NCBI RefSeq assembly: GCF_004123845.1
Contig: NZ_NBDP01000030.1
Span: 868,001 to 932,000 of the forward strand
Reading direction: 5' to 3'
DNA: 64,000 bases
Source: Allobosea sp. Tri-44
GTDB lineage: Bacteria > Pseudomonadota > Alphaproteobacteria > Rhizobiales > Beijerinckiaceae
The notes beneath the pieces were generated by a model. It was given only the letters and a program-made list of their open reading frames with translations, searched no databases and was not told the origin of the DNA. Position 1 is the stretch's first letter. Every line of letters starts with the position of its first letter. A program made the position numbers and the translations under genes. Positions 19,816-28,502 of this stretch are shown in pieces.

Positions 19816-20748
19816 GTGCAGATCTATCTCCCGATCGCGGAATTGCCGATCAGCATTTTCCTCGTCCTTGGTCTGAGCGGCGCGGTCGGCTTCATCTCGG
19901 GTCTGTTTGGCGTCGGCGGCGGCTTCCTCCTGACGCCATTGCTGATCTTCCTCGACATCCCGCCGGCCGTCGCGGTCGCGACCGTCGCGGCCCAGGTCGC
20001 CGGCTCGTCGATGACCGGCGTTCTGACCTACTGGCGACGCAATGCGCTCGACTTCAAGCTCGGCGGCGTCCTGGTCGCGGGCGGCCTGTTCGGCACGATC
20101 ATGGGTGTGCTGTTCTTCAACTCGATGCGGCGCCTCGGCCAGCTCGAGCTGGTCATCACCCTGTCCTATGTCACGCTCTTCACCTTGATCGGCGGGCTGA
20201 TGCTGTTCGACGCGGTGCGCGCCGCACTGCGCGACCGTAGCGGCAAGCCGGCCCGCCGCCTGCGCGAGGCCGGCTCGCACCCGCCCTGGATGGGCTTGCC
20301 GCTGCGCATGCGCTTCCCGCGCTCGCAGCTCTATGCCAGCGTCATCCCGATCGCGGGCCTCGCCGTCGTCATCGGCTTCATCGGCGCCGTGCTCGGCGTC
20401 GGCGGCGGCTTCATGCTCGTGCCGGCGCTGATCTATTTCTTCCGGATTCCGCCGGCCGTGGTGGTCGGCACCTCGCTGTTCCAGATCCTGGTCACCATGT
20501 CAGGCGCGACGGTGCTGCACGCCGTCACCAACCAGTCGGTCGACATCATCCTCGCCATGCTGCTGCTGGTCGGCGGCGTCATCGGCGCGCAGTTCGGTGG
20601 CCGGGCGGCGCGCAACCTCAACGTGTCGTCGTTCCGGCTGCTGCTGGCACTGCTGATCCTCTCGGTCGGCCTGCGCTTTGGAGTCGAGCTCTTCCTGCCG
20701 CCGAACGAACCCTATTCGGTGGTCGTGCCGGAGGGAGCGCAGCGATGA
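19816..20748 (+). CDS. TauE/SafE-family sulfite/anion exporter
   Basis: 310 aa integral membrane protein with two homologous halves. Each carries the signature GxFGVGGGFLLTP: SGLFGVGGGFLLTPLLIF near residue 30 and GAVLGVGGGFMLVPALIYF near residue 195. About eight membrane helices are predicted, with a cytoplasmic loop around 135-165. The family moves sulfite, sulfonates or other organic anions across the inner membrane. It starts with GTG (19816) and overlaps the next gene by ATGA, so the pair is translationally coupled. The transported anion is not known from sequence. Confidence 0.88.
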   Translation: MQIYLPIAELPISIFLVLGLSGAVGFISGLFGVGGGFLLTPLLIFLDIPPAVAVATVAAQVAGSSMTGVLTYWRRNALDFKLGGVLVAGGLFGTIMGVLFFNSMRRLGQLELVITLSYVTLFTLIGGLMLFDAVRAALRDRSGKPARRLREAGSHPPWMGLPLRMRFPRSQLYASVIPIAGLAVVIGFIGAVLGVGGGFMLVPALIYFFRIPPAVVVGTSLFQILVTMSGATVLHAVTNQSVDIILAMLLLVGGVIGAQFGGRAARNLNVSSFRLLLALLILSVGLRFGVELFLPPNEPYSVVVPEGAQR

Positions 20749-21515
20749 GACGCGCGGCGCTCGCTTTGGCCGCAGCCTGCCTCGCGACGCTCGCCAGCGT
20801 TCCGGCGAAGGCCGAGACCTTGATCGCGGCCCTGTCGACCCACCGGATCGCGATCGCCTCCAACTTCACCGGAGACCAACTCGCGGTGTTCGGCCTGGTC
20901 GAGCGCGATGGGCGCTCGGTGGCGCGCGCCGACCCCCACGACATCGTCGTCACGGTGCGCGGACCGCAGCGCATGCTGATCGTGCGCGAGAAGGAGCGCG
21001 TCGGGCCGATCTGGATCAACCGCAGCCAGCGGCGCTTCCCCGACCGCTCGATCTATCTCTCGGTCGCGACCAACCGGCCGATCAAGGAGATCGTGTCGGA
21101 GGACGCGGCACGGCGCGACCGGATCGGTCTCGCCAACGCGCAGCGCTCGCAAGCCGGCTTCGATTTTGACTTCGATATCGGCCGCTATCGCGACGCGCTG
21201 ATCCGAACCCTCGAAGGCAAGCAGCTTTACTTGCTCGACGAGCGCGGCGTCACCTTCCTGTCGCCGGCCCTGTTCAGCTCGCAGATCAAGATCCCGGCGA
21301 CGGCGCCGACCGGTCCTTACGAAGTCGAGATCCTGCTCTATGCCGGCGGTTCGGTGCTGGCGCGCCAGACCACCAATTTCGAAGTGGTGAAGACCGGTGC
21401 GGAACAGAGCATGGCGTCGGCGGCGCATGAGCGGCCGTTCCTCTATGGCCTGGCGACCGCTGTCCTCGCGCTACTGTTCGGCTGGCTTGCGACCGTGATC
21501 TTCCGGCGCGATTGA
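20745..21515 (+). CDS. TIGR02186 family protein, membrane-anchored periplasmic
   Basis: 256 aa. N-terminal signal peptide (about 1-23, ending ASVPAKA), a beta-rich domain with GDQLAVFGLVERD and GPIWINRSQRRFPDRSIYL, and one C-terminal transmembrane helix (about 232-252) with a short RRD tail. Topology is therefore mostly periplasmic with a C-terminal anchor. The family has no known biochemistry. It is a consistent partner of TauE/SafE genes, and here their four-base overlap points to a common complex, perhaps an anion exporter accessory (inference). Confidence 0.82.
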   Translation: MRRAALALAAACLATLASVPAKAETLIAALSTHRIAIASNFTGDQLAVFGLVERDGRSVARADPHDIVVTVRGPQRMLIVREKERVGPIWINRSQRRFPDRSIYLSVATNRPIKEIVSEDAARRDRIGLANAQRSQAGFDFDFDIGRYRDALIRTLEGKQLYLLDERGVTFLSPALFSSQIKIPATAPTGPYEVEILLYAGGSVLARQTTNFEVVKTGAEQSMASAAHERPFLYGLATAVLALLFGWLATVIFRRD

Positions 21516-21523
21516 GCCATTTC

Positions 21524-21613
21524 CGTCATTGCGAGCGCAGCGAAGCAATCCAGGGAGACGTAGAGCTCTGCCGCCCCTGGTTTGCTTCGTCGCTGACGCT
21601 CCTCGCAATGACG
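21524..21613. repeat. Interspersed palindrome, CGTCATTGCGAG type
   Basis: The arms CGTCATTGCGAGCGCAGCG and CGCAATGACG are inverted relatives, with GAAGCAATCCAGG facing CCTGGTTTGCTTC. It lies between the convergent TIGR02186 and moeA genes. Closely related to 23496-23580. Confidence 0.8.
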
Positions 21614-21620
21614 GCGAAGC

Positions 21621-22874
21621 TCAGCCCGTCAGCACCTCATAGGCGAGGAAGGGCGCGATCGTGCCCTCAGTGACGCTCGTCAGGTCGTCGGCGAACTCGA
21701 CCAGCCCGTCGGTCTCGGTCAGCGAGGTCAGCACACCGGCCCCGTCCCGCGGGTGCTTCTGCGCCACCGCGATGCCGTCAGTTCCTGGCGCAAGCGTGAC
21801 CCGCACATATTCGCGTCGCCCCGCCTTCTTCTTGTAGGGAAAGCCGAGCCTGACCGGCAGGCCATGCAGCCGCGCTGGCGTCGTACCCGACAGCAGCGCG
21901 ATCACCGTCCGGGCGACGAAGGCGAAGGTGACGAAGACCGCGACGGGATTGCCCGGCAGGCCGATGAAGGGCGTGCCGCTGACCAGCCCCATCGCGACGG
22001 GCCGGCCGGGCTTGATCGCCACCCGCCAGAAGGCGAGTTCGCCGGCGCGCTCCACCGCCGCCTTGACGTGATCCTCCTCGCCGGTCGAGACGCCGCCCGA
22101 GGTCAGGATCAGGTCGCAGCTTTCCGCCGCCTGAAGCAGCCGCGCGGCAAGGCTCTCCGGCTCATCGCGCAGGATGCCGAGGTCGACAACCTCCGCCCCG
22201 GCGCGAGCCACCATCGCGCGCAACAGGCTGCGATTGGCGTCGTAGATGCCGGCTGGCGGCAGGGCCGTGCCGGGCTCGTTGAGCTCGTCGCCGGTCGAGA
22301 AGATCGCCACGCGGACACGGCGGCGGACTGCAACTTCGGTCAGGCCGAGCGCGGCGAGCAGTGCCAAATCCTGCGGGCGCAGGCGCCGGCCGGCGGCGAG
22401 CGCGAGATTGCCGCGCCCGATATCCTCGCCGGCGGGGCGGGCATTGGCGCCGCGCTTCAGCCCGGCCGGGAGAACGACCGCGCCGCCCTCCAGTGCGACA
22501 TCCTCCTGCATGAAGACGGTTTCGGCACCGGCCGGCATCGGCGCACCCGTGAAGACGCGCACCGCCATCCCCGTCGTCGTGACACCGGCAGCGTCGGCGC
22601 CGGCCGCGACCCGGCCCGACAGAGGCAGCCTCGTCTCCCCGCCTGCCGTCAGGTCGGCGAAGCGGACCGCATAACCGTCGACCGCCGAGTTGGCGAAGGG
22701 CGGCAGATCGACCGGCGCGATCACGTCCTGCGCCAGCACGCGCCCATCTGCCGCAGCAAGCGGAACCGTCTCGATCCCGGCTACGGCCTTGACCCGTTCG
22801 GCAGCGCGCTCGGCCGCCTGCTCGATGGTCAGCATCGGCCCGAAGGCGTCGGCATCCGCGCTGAGCTGCGCCAT
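21621..22874 (-). CDS. moeA: Molybdopterin molybdotransferase
   Basis: 417 aa. Inserts molybdenum into adenylylated molybdopterin, the last common step of Mo-cofactor synthesis. Visible features are VIAPVDLPPFANSAVDGYAV with the conserved DG-A context, AGADAAGVTTTGMAVRVFTG, FMQEDV, IFSTGDEL, and the MoCF-binding segment SGGVSTGEEDHVKA followed by KPGRPVAMG and GLPGNPVAVFVTFA. Length is normal. It lies 2 bp downstream of mobB in the same orientation. In this region it most likely serves the formate dehydrogenase encoded just upstream. Confidence 0.94.
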   Translation of the reverse strand: MAQLSADADAFGPMLTIEQAAERAAERVKAVAGIETVPLAAADGRVLAQDVIAPVDLPPFANSAVDGYAVRFADLTAGGETRLPLSGRVAAGADAAGVTTTGMAVRVFTGAPMPAGAETVFMQEDVALEGGAVVLPAGLKRGANARPAGEDIGRGNLALAAGRRLRPQDLALLAALGLTEVAVRRRVRVAIFSTGDELNEPGTALPPAGIYDANRSLLRAMVARAGAEVVDLGILRDEPESLAARLLQAAESCDLILTSGGVSTGEEDHVKAAVERAGELAFWRVAIKPGRPVAMGLVSGTPFIGLPGNPVAVFVTFAFVARTVIALLSGTTPARLHGLPVRLGFPYKKKAGRREYVRVTLAPGTDGIAVAQKHPRDGAGVLTSLTETDGLVEFADDLTSVTEGTIAPFLAYEVLTG

Positions 22875-22876
22875 CG

Positions 22877-23419
22877 TCAGAGACCCTTCTTTGCCCGCGC
22901 CAGCACCGCGTCGAGCGGCTGCGCCTCAGCGAACAGACAATCGGCGATGGCCGGGACATCGTCGAGCCCGATCACCGGCCGGCGGGCCTCCGGGAAGGCG
23001 GTGTCGCTGGCGATGGCGACGATGCTGGGATCATCCGGATGCAGCGGCGGCTTGCCGTTGGCGGCGCGATAGACCTCGAGCTTGGCGTGCGGATCGCGCT
23101 TGAAGCCCTCGACGATGACGAGATCGACCGGCGACAGCCGCGCCAGCAGCTCCGGCAGCGTGGCCTCCGGCTCGTCGCGCAATTCATGCAGCAGCGCCCA
23201 GCGCTTCGCCGACGAGATCAGCACCTCGGACGCGCCGGCCTGCCGGTGAGCCCAGGAATCCTTGCCGGGCGTGTCGAGATCGAAGGCGTGATGGGCATGC
23301 TTGATCGTCGAGACCGTAACGCCCCGGCGGTTGAACTCCGGGATCAGCCTGGTGAGGAGGGTCGTCTTGCCGGCCCCGCTCCAGCCCGCCAGTCCGATCA
23401 CACGCATCGACAAGGACAT
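22877..23419 (-). CDS. mobB: Molybdopterin-guanine dinucleotide biosynthesis protein B
   Basis: About 180 aa. P-loop GTPase-like protein with Walker A GWSGAGKTTLL at its N-terminus, STIKHAHHAFDLDTPGKDSW and the terminal VEGFKRDPHAKLEVYR region. MobB binds GTP and assists MobA in making bis-MGD. I chose ATG 23419; an internal ATG at 23407 would also keep the P-loop. A strong intrinsic terminator hairpin ends only about two bases upstream of this ATG, so the leader of any read-through transcript would fold over the start. It forms a unit with moeA. Confidence 0.9.
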   Translation of the reverse strand: MSLSMRVIGLAGWSGAGKTTLLTRLIPEFNRRGVTVSTIKHAHHAFDLDTPGKDSWAHRQAGASEVLISSAKRWALLHELRDEPEATLPELLARLSPVDLVIVEGFKRDPHAKLEVYRAANGKPPLHPDDPSIVAIASDTAFPEARRPVIGLDDVPAIADCLFAEAQPLDAVLARAKKGL

Positions 23420-23420
23420 C

Positions 23421-23457
23421 CCAAAAAAGACAAAGCCGGGCGCAAGAGGCGCCCGGC
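23421..23457 (-). terminator. Intrinsic terminator after the formate dehydrogenase operon
   Basis: On the minus strand the 9-bp perfect stem GCCGGGCGC/GCGCCCGGC with a 5-nt loop is followed by TTTGTCTTTTTTGGG. It lies 3' of the fdh gamma gene (after the repeat 23496-23580) and directly 5' of the mobB start codon. Confidence 0.85.
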
Positions 23458-23495
23458 AGTCATCGTGCAAATGGGTTCAGCCGGTCAAGGCTCAC

Positions 23496-23580
23496 CGTCA
23501 TTGCGAGGAGCGGAGCGACGAAGCAATCCAGAGCCGTCGAGCGAAACCTTCTGGATTGCTTCGCTGCGCTCGCAATGACG
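23496..23580. repeat. Interspersed palindrome, CGTCATTGCGAG type
   Basis: The arms CGTCATTGCGAG and CTCGCAATGACG are perfect inverted copies; GAAGCAATCCAGA faces TCTGGATTGCTTC. The whole 85 bp folds into one hairpin. It lies immediately 3' of the fdh gamma stop codon. Confidence 0.85.
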
Positions 23581-23588
23581 TCAGCGCT

Positions 23589-24593
23589 TCACTCGGCCGG
23601 CTGCAGCTTGCCGCTCCCGACATGCCCCTTGCGCACCTCGTCGGCGACCCAGAGCGAATGGTGCTCCTTGGCCCAGTTGAGGTCGACCTCGCCGGAGCCC
23701 ATCGCGTCGAAGGCGCCCTCCATGCCGATCGTACCGATATAGATGTGCGCCAGAATCGCGGCGACCATCAGCACGCCGACGATACCATGGACCACATTCC
23801 AGAATTGCAGGTCGAGCACGCCGCCGGCCGTCGCCGGGAAAAGCAGATAGATGCCGGAAACGCCGAGCGCCGCGCCGCCGAGCACCACCGTCCAGAACAC
23901 GATCTTCTGGCCGCCATTGAAGCGCTTCGCCGGCGGGTGGGCTTTGCCGACAATGCCGCCGCCGGCCGCGAACCAGCGGACGTCAATCATGCTGGGGATG
24001 TTGTCCTTGATCCAGACCAGGAACATCAGGGCGATGCCGAGCATGAACGGCCAGGCGAGATAGTTGTGCGCCCATTTCGCGAGGATCGAGATATTGGTGA
24101 ATGCCTCCGGGCCGATCAGCGGCAGCAGCAACGATTTGCCGAAGGTGACGTTGAGCCCGGATAGCGCCAGCACGATGAAGCAGGCGGCGGTCAGCCAGTG
24201 GACGAAGCGCTCGAAGCCGTTGAAGCGTGTCAGCGTCTGCCCGGATGGGCCGCCCTCGATCCGGATGCGGCCGCGGAAGAGATAGAAGGCGACGAGCGCT
24301 ATCAGCATGCCGAGCACGGCGACCGCACCGATCTTCGTCATCGTATTCTGATGGAAGGCGCGCCATTCGCGCCCGGCCGGACGCTCCAGCGTCGCCGCCT
24401 TGGTGTCGGGGATGCTGATCCGGCCTTGCAACTCGGCTGAAGGGTTGCCCTTCAGCGCGTCGAGGAACTGCTTCTCCTTGACCGAGTCAGCCGTCGGATT
24501 GACCTGCTGGGCGGCGCCGGGCTGGGCGAAGCCGACCGCGACGGCCAGCAGCAATGCCGCGACGAGGAAGCGGAGATGGGCGCGGAGCGACAT
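23589..24593 (-). CDS. fdoI: Formate dehydrogenase gamma subunit, cytochrome b
   Basis: 334 aa. A cleavable signal-like N-terminus (MSLRAHLRFLVAALLLAVAV) and a periplasmic stretch of about 80 residues precede the membrane part. The membrane part has about five helices and the histidines expected for two b haems: RFVHWLTAACFIVLALSG, KWAHNYLAWPFMLGIALM and AAILAHIYIGTIGMEGAF. It passes electrons from the Fe-S beta subunit to quinone. I chose ATG 24593; the upstream frame overlaps the beta gene's 3' end and is not conserved-looking. It follows fdh3B in the same orientation and closes the fdh transcript before a terminator. Confidence 0.9.
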   Translation of the reverse strand: MSLRAHLRFLVAALLLAVAVGFAQPGAAQQVNPTADSVKEKQFLDALKGNPSAELQGRISIPDTKAATLERPAGREWRAFHQNTMTKIGAVAVLGMLIALVAFYLFRGRIRIEGGPSGQTLTRFNGFERFVHWLTAACFIVLALSGLNVTFGKSLLLPLIGPEAFTNISILAKWAHNYLAWPFMLGIALMFLVWIKDNIPSMIDVRWFAAGGGIVGKAHPPAKRFNGGQKIVFWTVVLGGAALGVSGIYLLFPATAGGVLDLQFWNVVHGIVGVLMVAAILAHIYIGTIGMEGAFDAMGSGEVDLNWAKEHHSLWVADEVRKGHVGSGKLQPAE

Positions 24594-24681
24594 TGCGAGC
24601 GTCCTTTTCACGAAGGCGGTATCTGACTGGGGAGGAACGCACCCGACCTTTTCAGGCCGTGATGCGCCCCCCTCCCCCAGC

Positions 24682-25278
24682 TCAGATCGTGATGGTTTCC
24701 CGGTAGGCCGTCTGCCAGCCCCAGGCTCCCGAGCCATAGCCGCGCTTGACCACCCGTTCCTTGTAGATCTGCGCGATCACCTCGCCGTCGCCGGCGAGCA
24801 GCGACTTGGTCGAGCACATCTCGGCGCAGAGCGGCAGCTTGCCCTCGGCGAGGCGGTTCGACCCGTATTTCTGGAATTCGGCCGGCGAGAGGTCGACCTC
24901 CGGGCCGCCGGAGCAATAGGTGCACTTGTCCATCTTGCCGCGCGAGCCGAAGTTGCTGACCTTCGGATATTGCGGGGCGCCGAACGGGCAGGCGTAGAAG
25001 CAGTAGCCGCAGCCGATGCACAGGTCCTTGTTGTGCAGCACCACCGCATCCGCCGTGGTGTAGAAGCAATCGACAGGGCAGACTGCGGCGCAGGGTGCGT
25101 CCGTGCAATGCATGCAGGCCATCGAGACCGAGCGCTCGCCGGGCTTGCCGTCATTGATGGTGACGACGCGTCGACGGTTGATGCCCCAGGGCACGTCGTT
25201 CTCGTTCTTGCAGGCGGTGACGCAGGCGTTGCACTCGATGCAGCGATCGGCGTCGCAGAGGAATTTCATCCGGGCCAT
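24682..25278 (-). CDS. fdh3B: Formate dehydrogenase beta subunit, four [4Fe-4S] clusters
   Basis: 198 aa electron-transfer subunit. Cysteine groups: CIECNACVTACK near the N-terminus, CMHCTDAPCAAVCPVDC, CIGCGYCFYACPFGAPQ and CTYC...CAEMC towards the C-terminus, enough for four [4Fe-4S] clusters. It lacks the C-terminal membrane helix found in E. coli FdnH, as in the FDH3 subgroup. Start ATG 25278 has a GAGGAG ribosome-binding site. It sits 14 bp after the alpha gene and carries electrons from the Mo/W centre to cytochrome b. Confidence 0.94.
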   Translation of the reverse strand: MARMKFLCDADRCIECNACVTACKNENDVPWGINRRRVVTINDGKPGERSVSMACMHCTDAPCAAVCPVDCFYTTADAVVLHNKDLCIGCGYCFYACPFGAPQYPKVSNFGSRGKMDKCTYCSGGPEVDLSPAEFQKYGSNRLAEGKLPLCAEMCSTKSLLAGDGEVIAQIYKERVVKRGYGSGAWGWQTAYRETITI

Positions 25279-25292
25279 GGTTCAGCTCCTCC

Positions 25293-28271
25293 TCACGCCG
25301 CTGCGATCTGGCACAGCGTGACCTTGCCTTCGTGCATGGCGGTCACGGGGTCATAGCCATAGGTGGTGATGGTGTTGACGGACTCGCCGAGCACGATCGG
25401 GTCCAGCCCCTTCGGGTAGTTGCCGCGCTGGTCGACACCCTGAAAGACGCCGCCGAAGTGGAAGGGCATGAAGGCGGCGCCCTTGCCGACGCGTTCGGTC
25501 ACCAGCGCCTTGACCCTGGCCTTGGAGTTGTTCTCAGGACCAGTCACCCAGACCATGGCGCCGTCCCTGATGCCGCGCGCGACCGCGTCCGCCGGATTGA
25601 TCTCGACGAACATGTCCTGCTGCAATTCGGCCAGCCACTTGTTCGAGCGCGTCTCCTCGCCGCCCCCCTCGTATTCGACGAGGCGGCCGGAGGTCAGGAC
25701 GATCGGGAAGGACTTGGCGATGCCCTTCTCGACCGCCGCCTTCTGCACCGAGGTGTGCAGGTTCGGGATGCGCAGTGTCCGCTCGTCCGGCCGCGCCGGC
25801 CATTTCGCCACGAGATCGACGCGCGGCGAGTAGATCGGCTCGCGATGGGTCGGCACCGGATCGGGCAGGTTCCAGGCATTGGCCCGCGCCTTGCCGTTGC
25901 CATAGGGCACGCAGCCATGCTCCATCGCGACGCGCTGGATGCCGCCCGACAGGTCGGTAGACCAGGAGACATTGTCGATCGTGTTGCCGCCGATCCAGGA
26001 GATGGTCGCCAGTTCCGCCGGCGTCAGGTCCTTGTCCCAGCCGAGCTTCTTCAGCACGCCCATGGTGAACTCGGGATAGCCGTCCTTGATATCCGAGTTG
26101 AGAGAGTAGGAGCCGCCCTCGGCGAGCAGGGTATCCTCGACCTTGCTTCCGTCCGGCAGCGTGCGCTCGCGGGTCAGGCCGAAGCGCGGGCGGAAAGTGC
26201 CGCCGCCGTCCTTCGCTGCGAGCGAGGTGTTGTAGAGGATATGGGTGCCGGGGTGCTTGTACTCCGGCGTGCCCCAGCACGGCCAGGGCAGGCCGTAGAA
26301 GTCGTTCTCGACCGGGGAGCCCTTGGCGCCGCGCAGCGTCACGATGTCGAACTTGTCCTGGTTCGCCATGTGCAGCTTGAGGCGCTCGGGCGACTGGCCG
26401 GTATAACCGGTCGACCAGCCGCCGCGGTTGATCTCCCTGAGGATCGATTCAGCCGTCGGCTCCAGTCCGATCTTGCCCTGGACCATCTCGTAGGGCCGGA
26501 ACATCTCGGTGGCGAAGCCGAGCTTCTGCGAGAGCTTGTAGATGACCGCATAGTCGCTGGCGGATTCGAAGATCGGCTCGACGACCTTCTCGCCCCATTG
26601 CACCGAGCGGTTGGAGCAGGTGCGCGAGCCCGAGGTCTCGAACTGGGTGCAGACCGGCAGGATATAGGTGCCATTCTTACGTCCGCCGAGCGAAACGAAA
26701 TTGGTCGGGTGCGGATCGCAGACGACCAAAAGCTCGAGCTTCTCGAGGCCCTTCACCGCATCGGGCATGCGCGGGATGGTGTTACCGCCATGGCCCATGA
26801 CAAACATGGCCTTGAGGTTGTCTTTCTGGTCGACCTGCTCGGCCGGCAGGTTCGCGGCGTCGAACCAGCGGGTCGAGGTATGGCCCGAGGTCTCCATGTT
26901 CTGCTTGCGGGTACGGGCGGCGCGGCCGCCCTTGGCCGGGACTTCGTCGAAGCGCGACATGAAATAGTCGTAGTCGACACCCCAGACGCGGGCCCAATGG
27001 CGCCAGGCGCCTTCGACCAGGCCGTAATAGCAAGGCAGATTCGAGATATCGAGGCCGAAATCGGTCGCGCCCTGGACGTTGCAGTGGCCGCGGAAGATGT
27101 TGGCGCCGGTGCCGTTCGAGCCGACATTGCCGGTCGCCAGCAAAAGCGTGCAGATGGCGCGGACATTGGCCGTTCCGACCGAGTGCTGCGTCACGCCCAT
27201 GCACCAGACGAAGGTCGCCGGCTTCACCGTGGCGAAGGTCTGGGCGACGCGCTTCAGCTGCTCGCCGGGGATGCCGGTGATGTCCTCGACCGTCTTGGGA
27301 TCGTATTTCTCGACCTCCTTGCGGACGTCGTCCATGCCGTGGACGCGCGCGGCGATGAAGGACTTGTCCTCCCAGCCGTTCTGGAAGATGTGCCACATCA
27401 GGCCCCAGATCACCGCAATGTCGGTGCCGGAGCGGAAGCGGACATAGTCGGTGGCGTGGGCCGCGGTGCGGGTCAGGCGCGGGTCGAAGACGATGACGTT
27501 GGCGCGCTGCTGCTCCTTGCCGGTCAGGATGTGCTGCATCGAGACCGGGTGCGCCTCGGCCGCGTTCGAGCCCATGAAGATCACGGTCTTCGAATTGCGG
27601 ATGTCGTTGTAGGAGTTGGTCATCGCGCCGTAGCCCCAGACGTTCGCGACGCCCGCGACCGTGGTCGAGTGGCAGATGCGCGCCTGGTGGTCGACGTTGT
27701 TGGTGCCCCAGAAGGCCGCGAATTTGCGGAACAGATAGGAGCCCTCGTTGGAAAACTTGGCCGAGCCGAGCAGGTAGACGGAATCGGCGCCCGACTTGGC
27801 GCGGATTTCCATCATCTTGTCGCCGATCTCGCTGACCGCCTGGTCCCAGGACAGGCGCTGCCACTGCCCGTCGACCAGCTTCATCGGATATTTGATGCGC
27901 CGATCGCCATGGACGAGCTCGCGCACCGAGGCGCCCTTGGCGCAATGGCTGCCGCGGTTGATCGGGCTCTCCCAGGCCGGCTCCTGGCCGACCCAGACAC
28001 CATTGGCGACCTCGGCGCGGACGGTGCAGCCGACCGAACAATGCGTGCAGATGTTCTTGACGACCTTGGTCCCGGTCGCGGGACCGTAACCGGCAGCTTC
28101 CGCCTTGCGGACGGCACCGATCTGCAGGGCGCCGGCAGCCGCGACGCCACCGGCGACGAGGCCGGAGCGGCGCAGGAAGGAGCGGCGGTCCATCACGCCG
28201 GAGGCAAGGCCTCCGAGGGCGCTCTGCAGGCGACCGCGCTGGACGTCGGCGGATTTGCGCTTGATCAGCAT
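25293..28271 (-). CDS. fdhA: Formate dehydrogenase alpha subunit, Mo/W-bisPGD, Cys type
   Basis: 992 aa catalytic subunit oxidising formate to CO2, exported folded by Tat. The twin-arginine signal is RRSFLRRSG (residues 29-37). A [4Fe-4S] site is formed by C75, C78, C82 and C110. The active-site ligand is Cys200 in HQARICHSTTVAGV; its codon is TGC, not TGA, so this is a cysteine enzyme, and His201 follows as in formate dehydrogenases. The C-terminal dinucleotide-binding domain shows PIVLTSGRLVEYEGGGEETR. Start ATG 28271 has a GAGGAGG site. Beta and gamma follow; a small Tat protein and a TorD-like chaperone precede. Quinone-linked, periplasmic respiratory use of formate is the likely role. 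Confidence 0.95.
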   Translation of the reverse strand: MLIKRKSADVQRGRLQSALGGLASGVMDRRSFLRRSGLVAGGVAAAGALQIGAVRKAEAAGYGPATGTKVVKNICTHCSVGCTVRAEVANGVWVGQEPAWESPINRGSHCAKGASVRELVHGDRRIKYPMKLVDGQWQRLSWDQAVSEIGDKMMEIRAKSGADSVYLLGSAKFSNEGSYLFRKFAAFWGTNNVDHQARICHSTTVAGVANVWGYGAMTNSYNDIRNSKTVIFMGSNAAEAHPVSMQHILTGKEQQRANVIVFDPRLTRTAAHATDYVRFRSGTDIAVIWGLMWHIFQNGWEDKSFIAARVHGMDDVRKEVEKYDPKTVEDITGIPGEQLKRVAQTFATVKPATFVWCMGVTQHSVGTANVRAICTLLLATGNVGSNGTGANIFRGHCNVQGATDFGLDISNLPCYYGLVEGAWRHWARVWGVDYDYFMSRFDEVPAKGGRAARTRKQNMETSGHTSTRWFDAANLPAEQVDQKDNLKAMFVMGHGGNTIPRMPDAVKGLEKLELLVVCDPHPTNFVSLGGRKNGTYILPVCTQFETSGSRTCSNRSVQWGEKVVEPIFESASDYAVIYKLSQKLGFATEMFRPYEMVQGKIGLEPTAESILREINRGGWSTGYTGQSPERLKLHMANQDKFDIVTLRGAKGSPVENDFYGLPWPCWGTPEYKHPGTHILYNTSLAAKDGGGTFRPRFGLTRERTLPDGSKVEDTLLAEGGSYSLNSDIKDGYPEFTMGVLKKLGWDKDLTPAELATISWIGGNTIDNVSWSTDLSGGIQRVAMEHGCVPYGNGKARANAWNLPDPVPTHREPIYSPRVDLVAKWPARPDERTLRIPNLHTSVQKAAVEKGIAKSFPIVLTSGRLVEYEGGGEETRSNKWLAELQQDMFVEINPADAVARGIRDGAMVWVTGPENNSKARVKALVTERVGKGAAFMPFHFGGVFQGVDQRGNYPKGLDPIVLGESVNTITTYGYDPVTAMHEGKVTLCQIAAA

Positions 28272-28284
28272 GACGCCGGCCTCC

Positions 28285-28479
28285 TCAGTAACGGTTGACG
28301 CGGTAGAAGTCTTTGACGTGCTCGCTCTCGCGATAGCGCGCCTTGGTCTCGTCCTTGCCGGGATCGACGGCGGCGGCAGGCGTGACCGCGACAGGTGCGA
28401 CCGCTACAGTCGCGCCGGCGCCGAGCGCCTTGAAGAAGTTGCGGCGGTCGAGCCCCGCATCCTTGTTCTTCTGCGACAT
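28285..28479 (-). CDS. Small Tat-signal protein of the formate dehydrogenase region (TIGR02811-like)
   Basis: 64 aa. It contains a twin-arginine signal, LDRRNFFKALGAGATVAVAP, and little else: a mature part of about 30 residues rich in charged amino acids ending YRVNRY. It fits the 'formate dehydrogenase region Tat target' family always found next to fdhA; the function is unknown. The start at 28479 is chosen for its strong GGAGGAG site; an in-frame ATG at 28506 overlaps the stop of the chaperone gene by ATGA. It lies 13 bp upstream of fdhA. Confidence 0.85.
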   Translation of the reverse strand: MSQKNKDAGLDRRNFFKALGAGATVAVAPVAVTPAAAVDPGKDETKARYRESEHVKDFYRVNRY

Positions 28480-28502
28480 CGTCGTCTCCTCCGTGCCGTA
28501 AG

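Noticed and set aside
27661..27700. Possible selenocysteine codon in fdhA
   Set aside because: The codon at the active-site position is TGC (Cys200), and no in-frame TGA is present, so no SECIS element is needed.
25332..28298. 988-codon plus-strand reading frame opposite fdhA
   Set aside because: It mirrors the fdhA gene almost exactly, reads as low-complexity Arg/Ala/Asp/Gly sequence with no domain, and such antisense frames are expected in GC-rich DNA.
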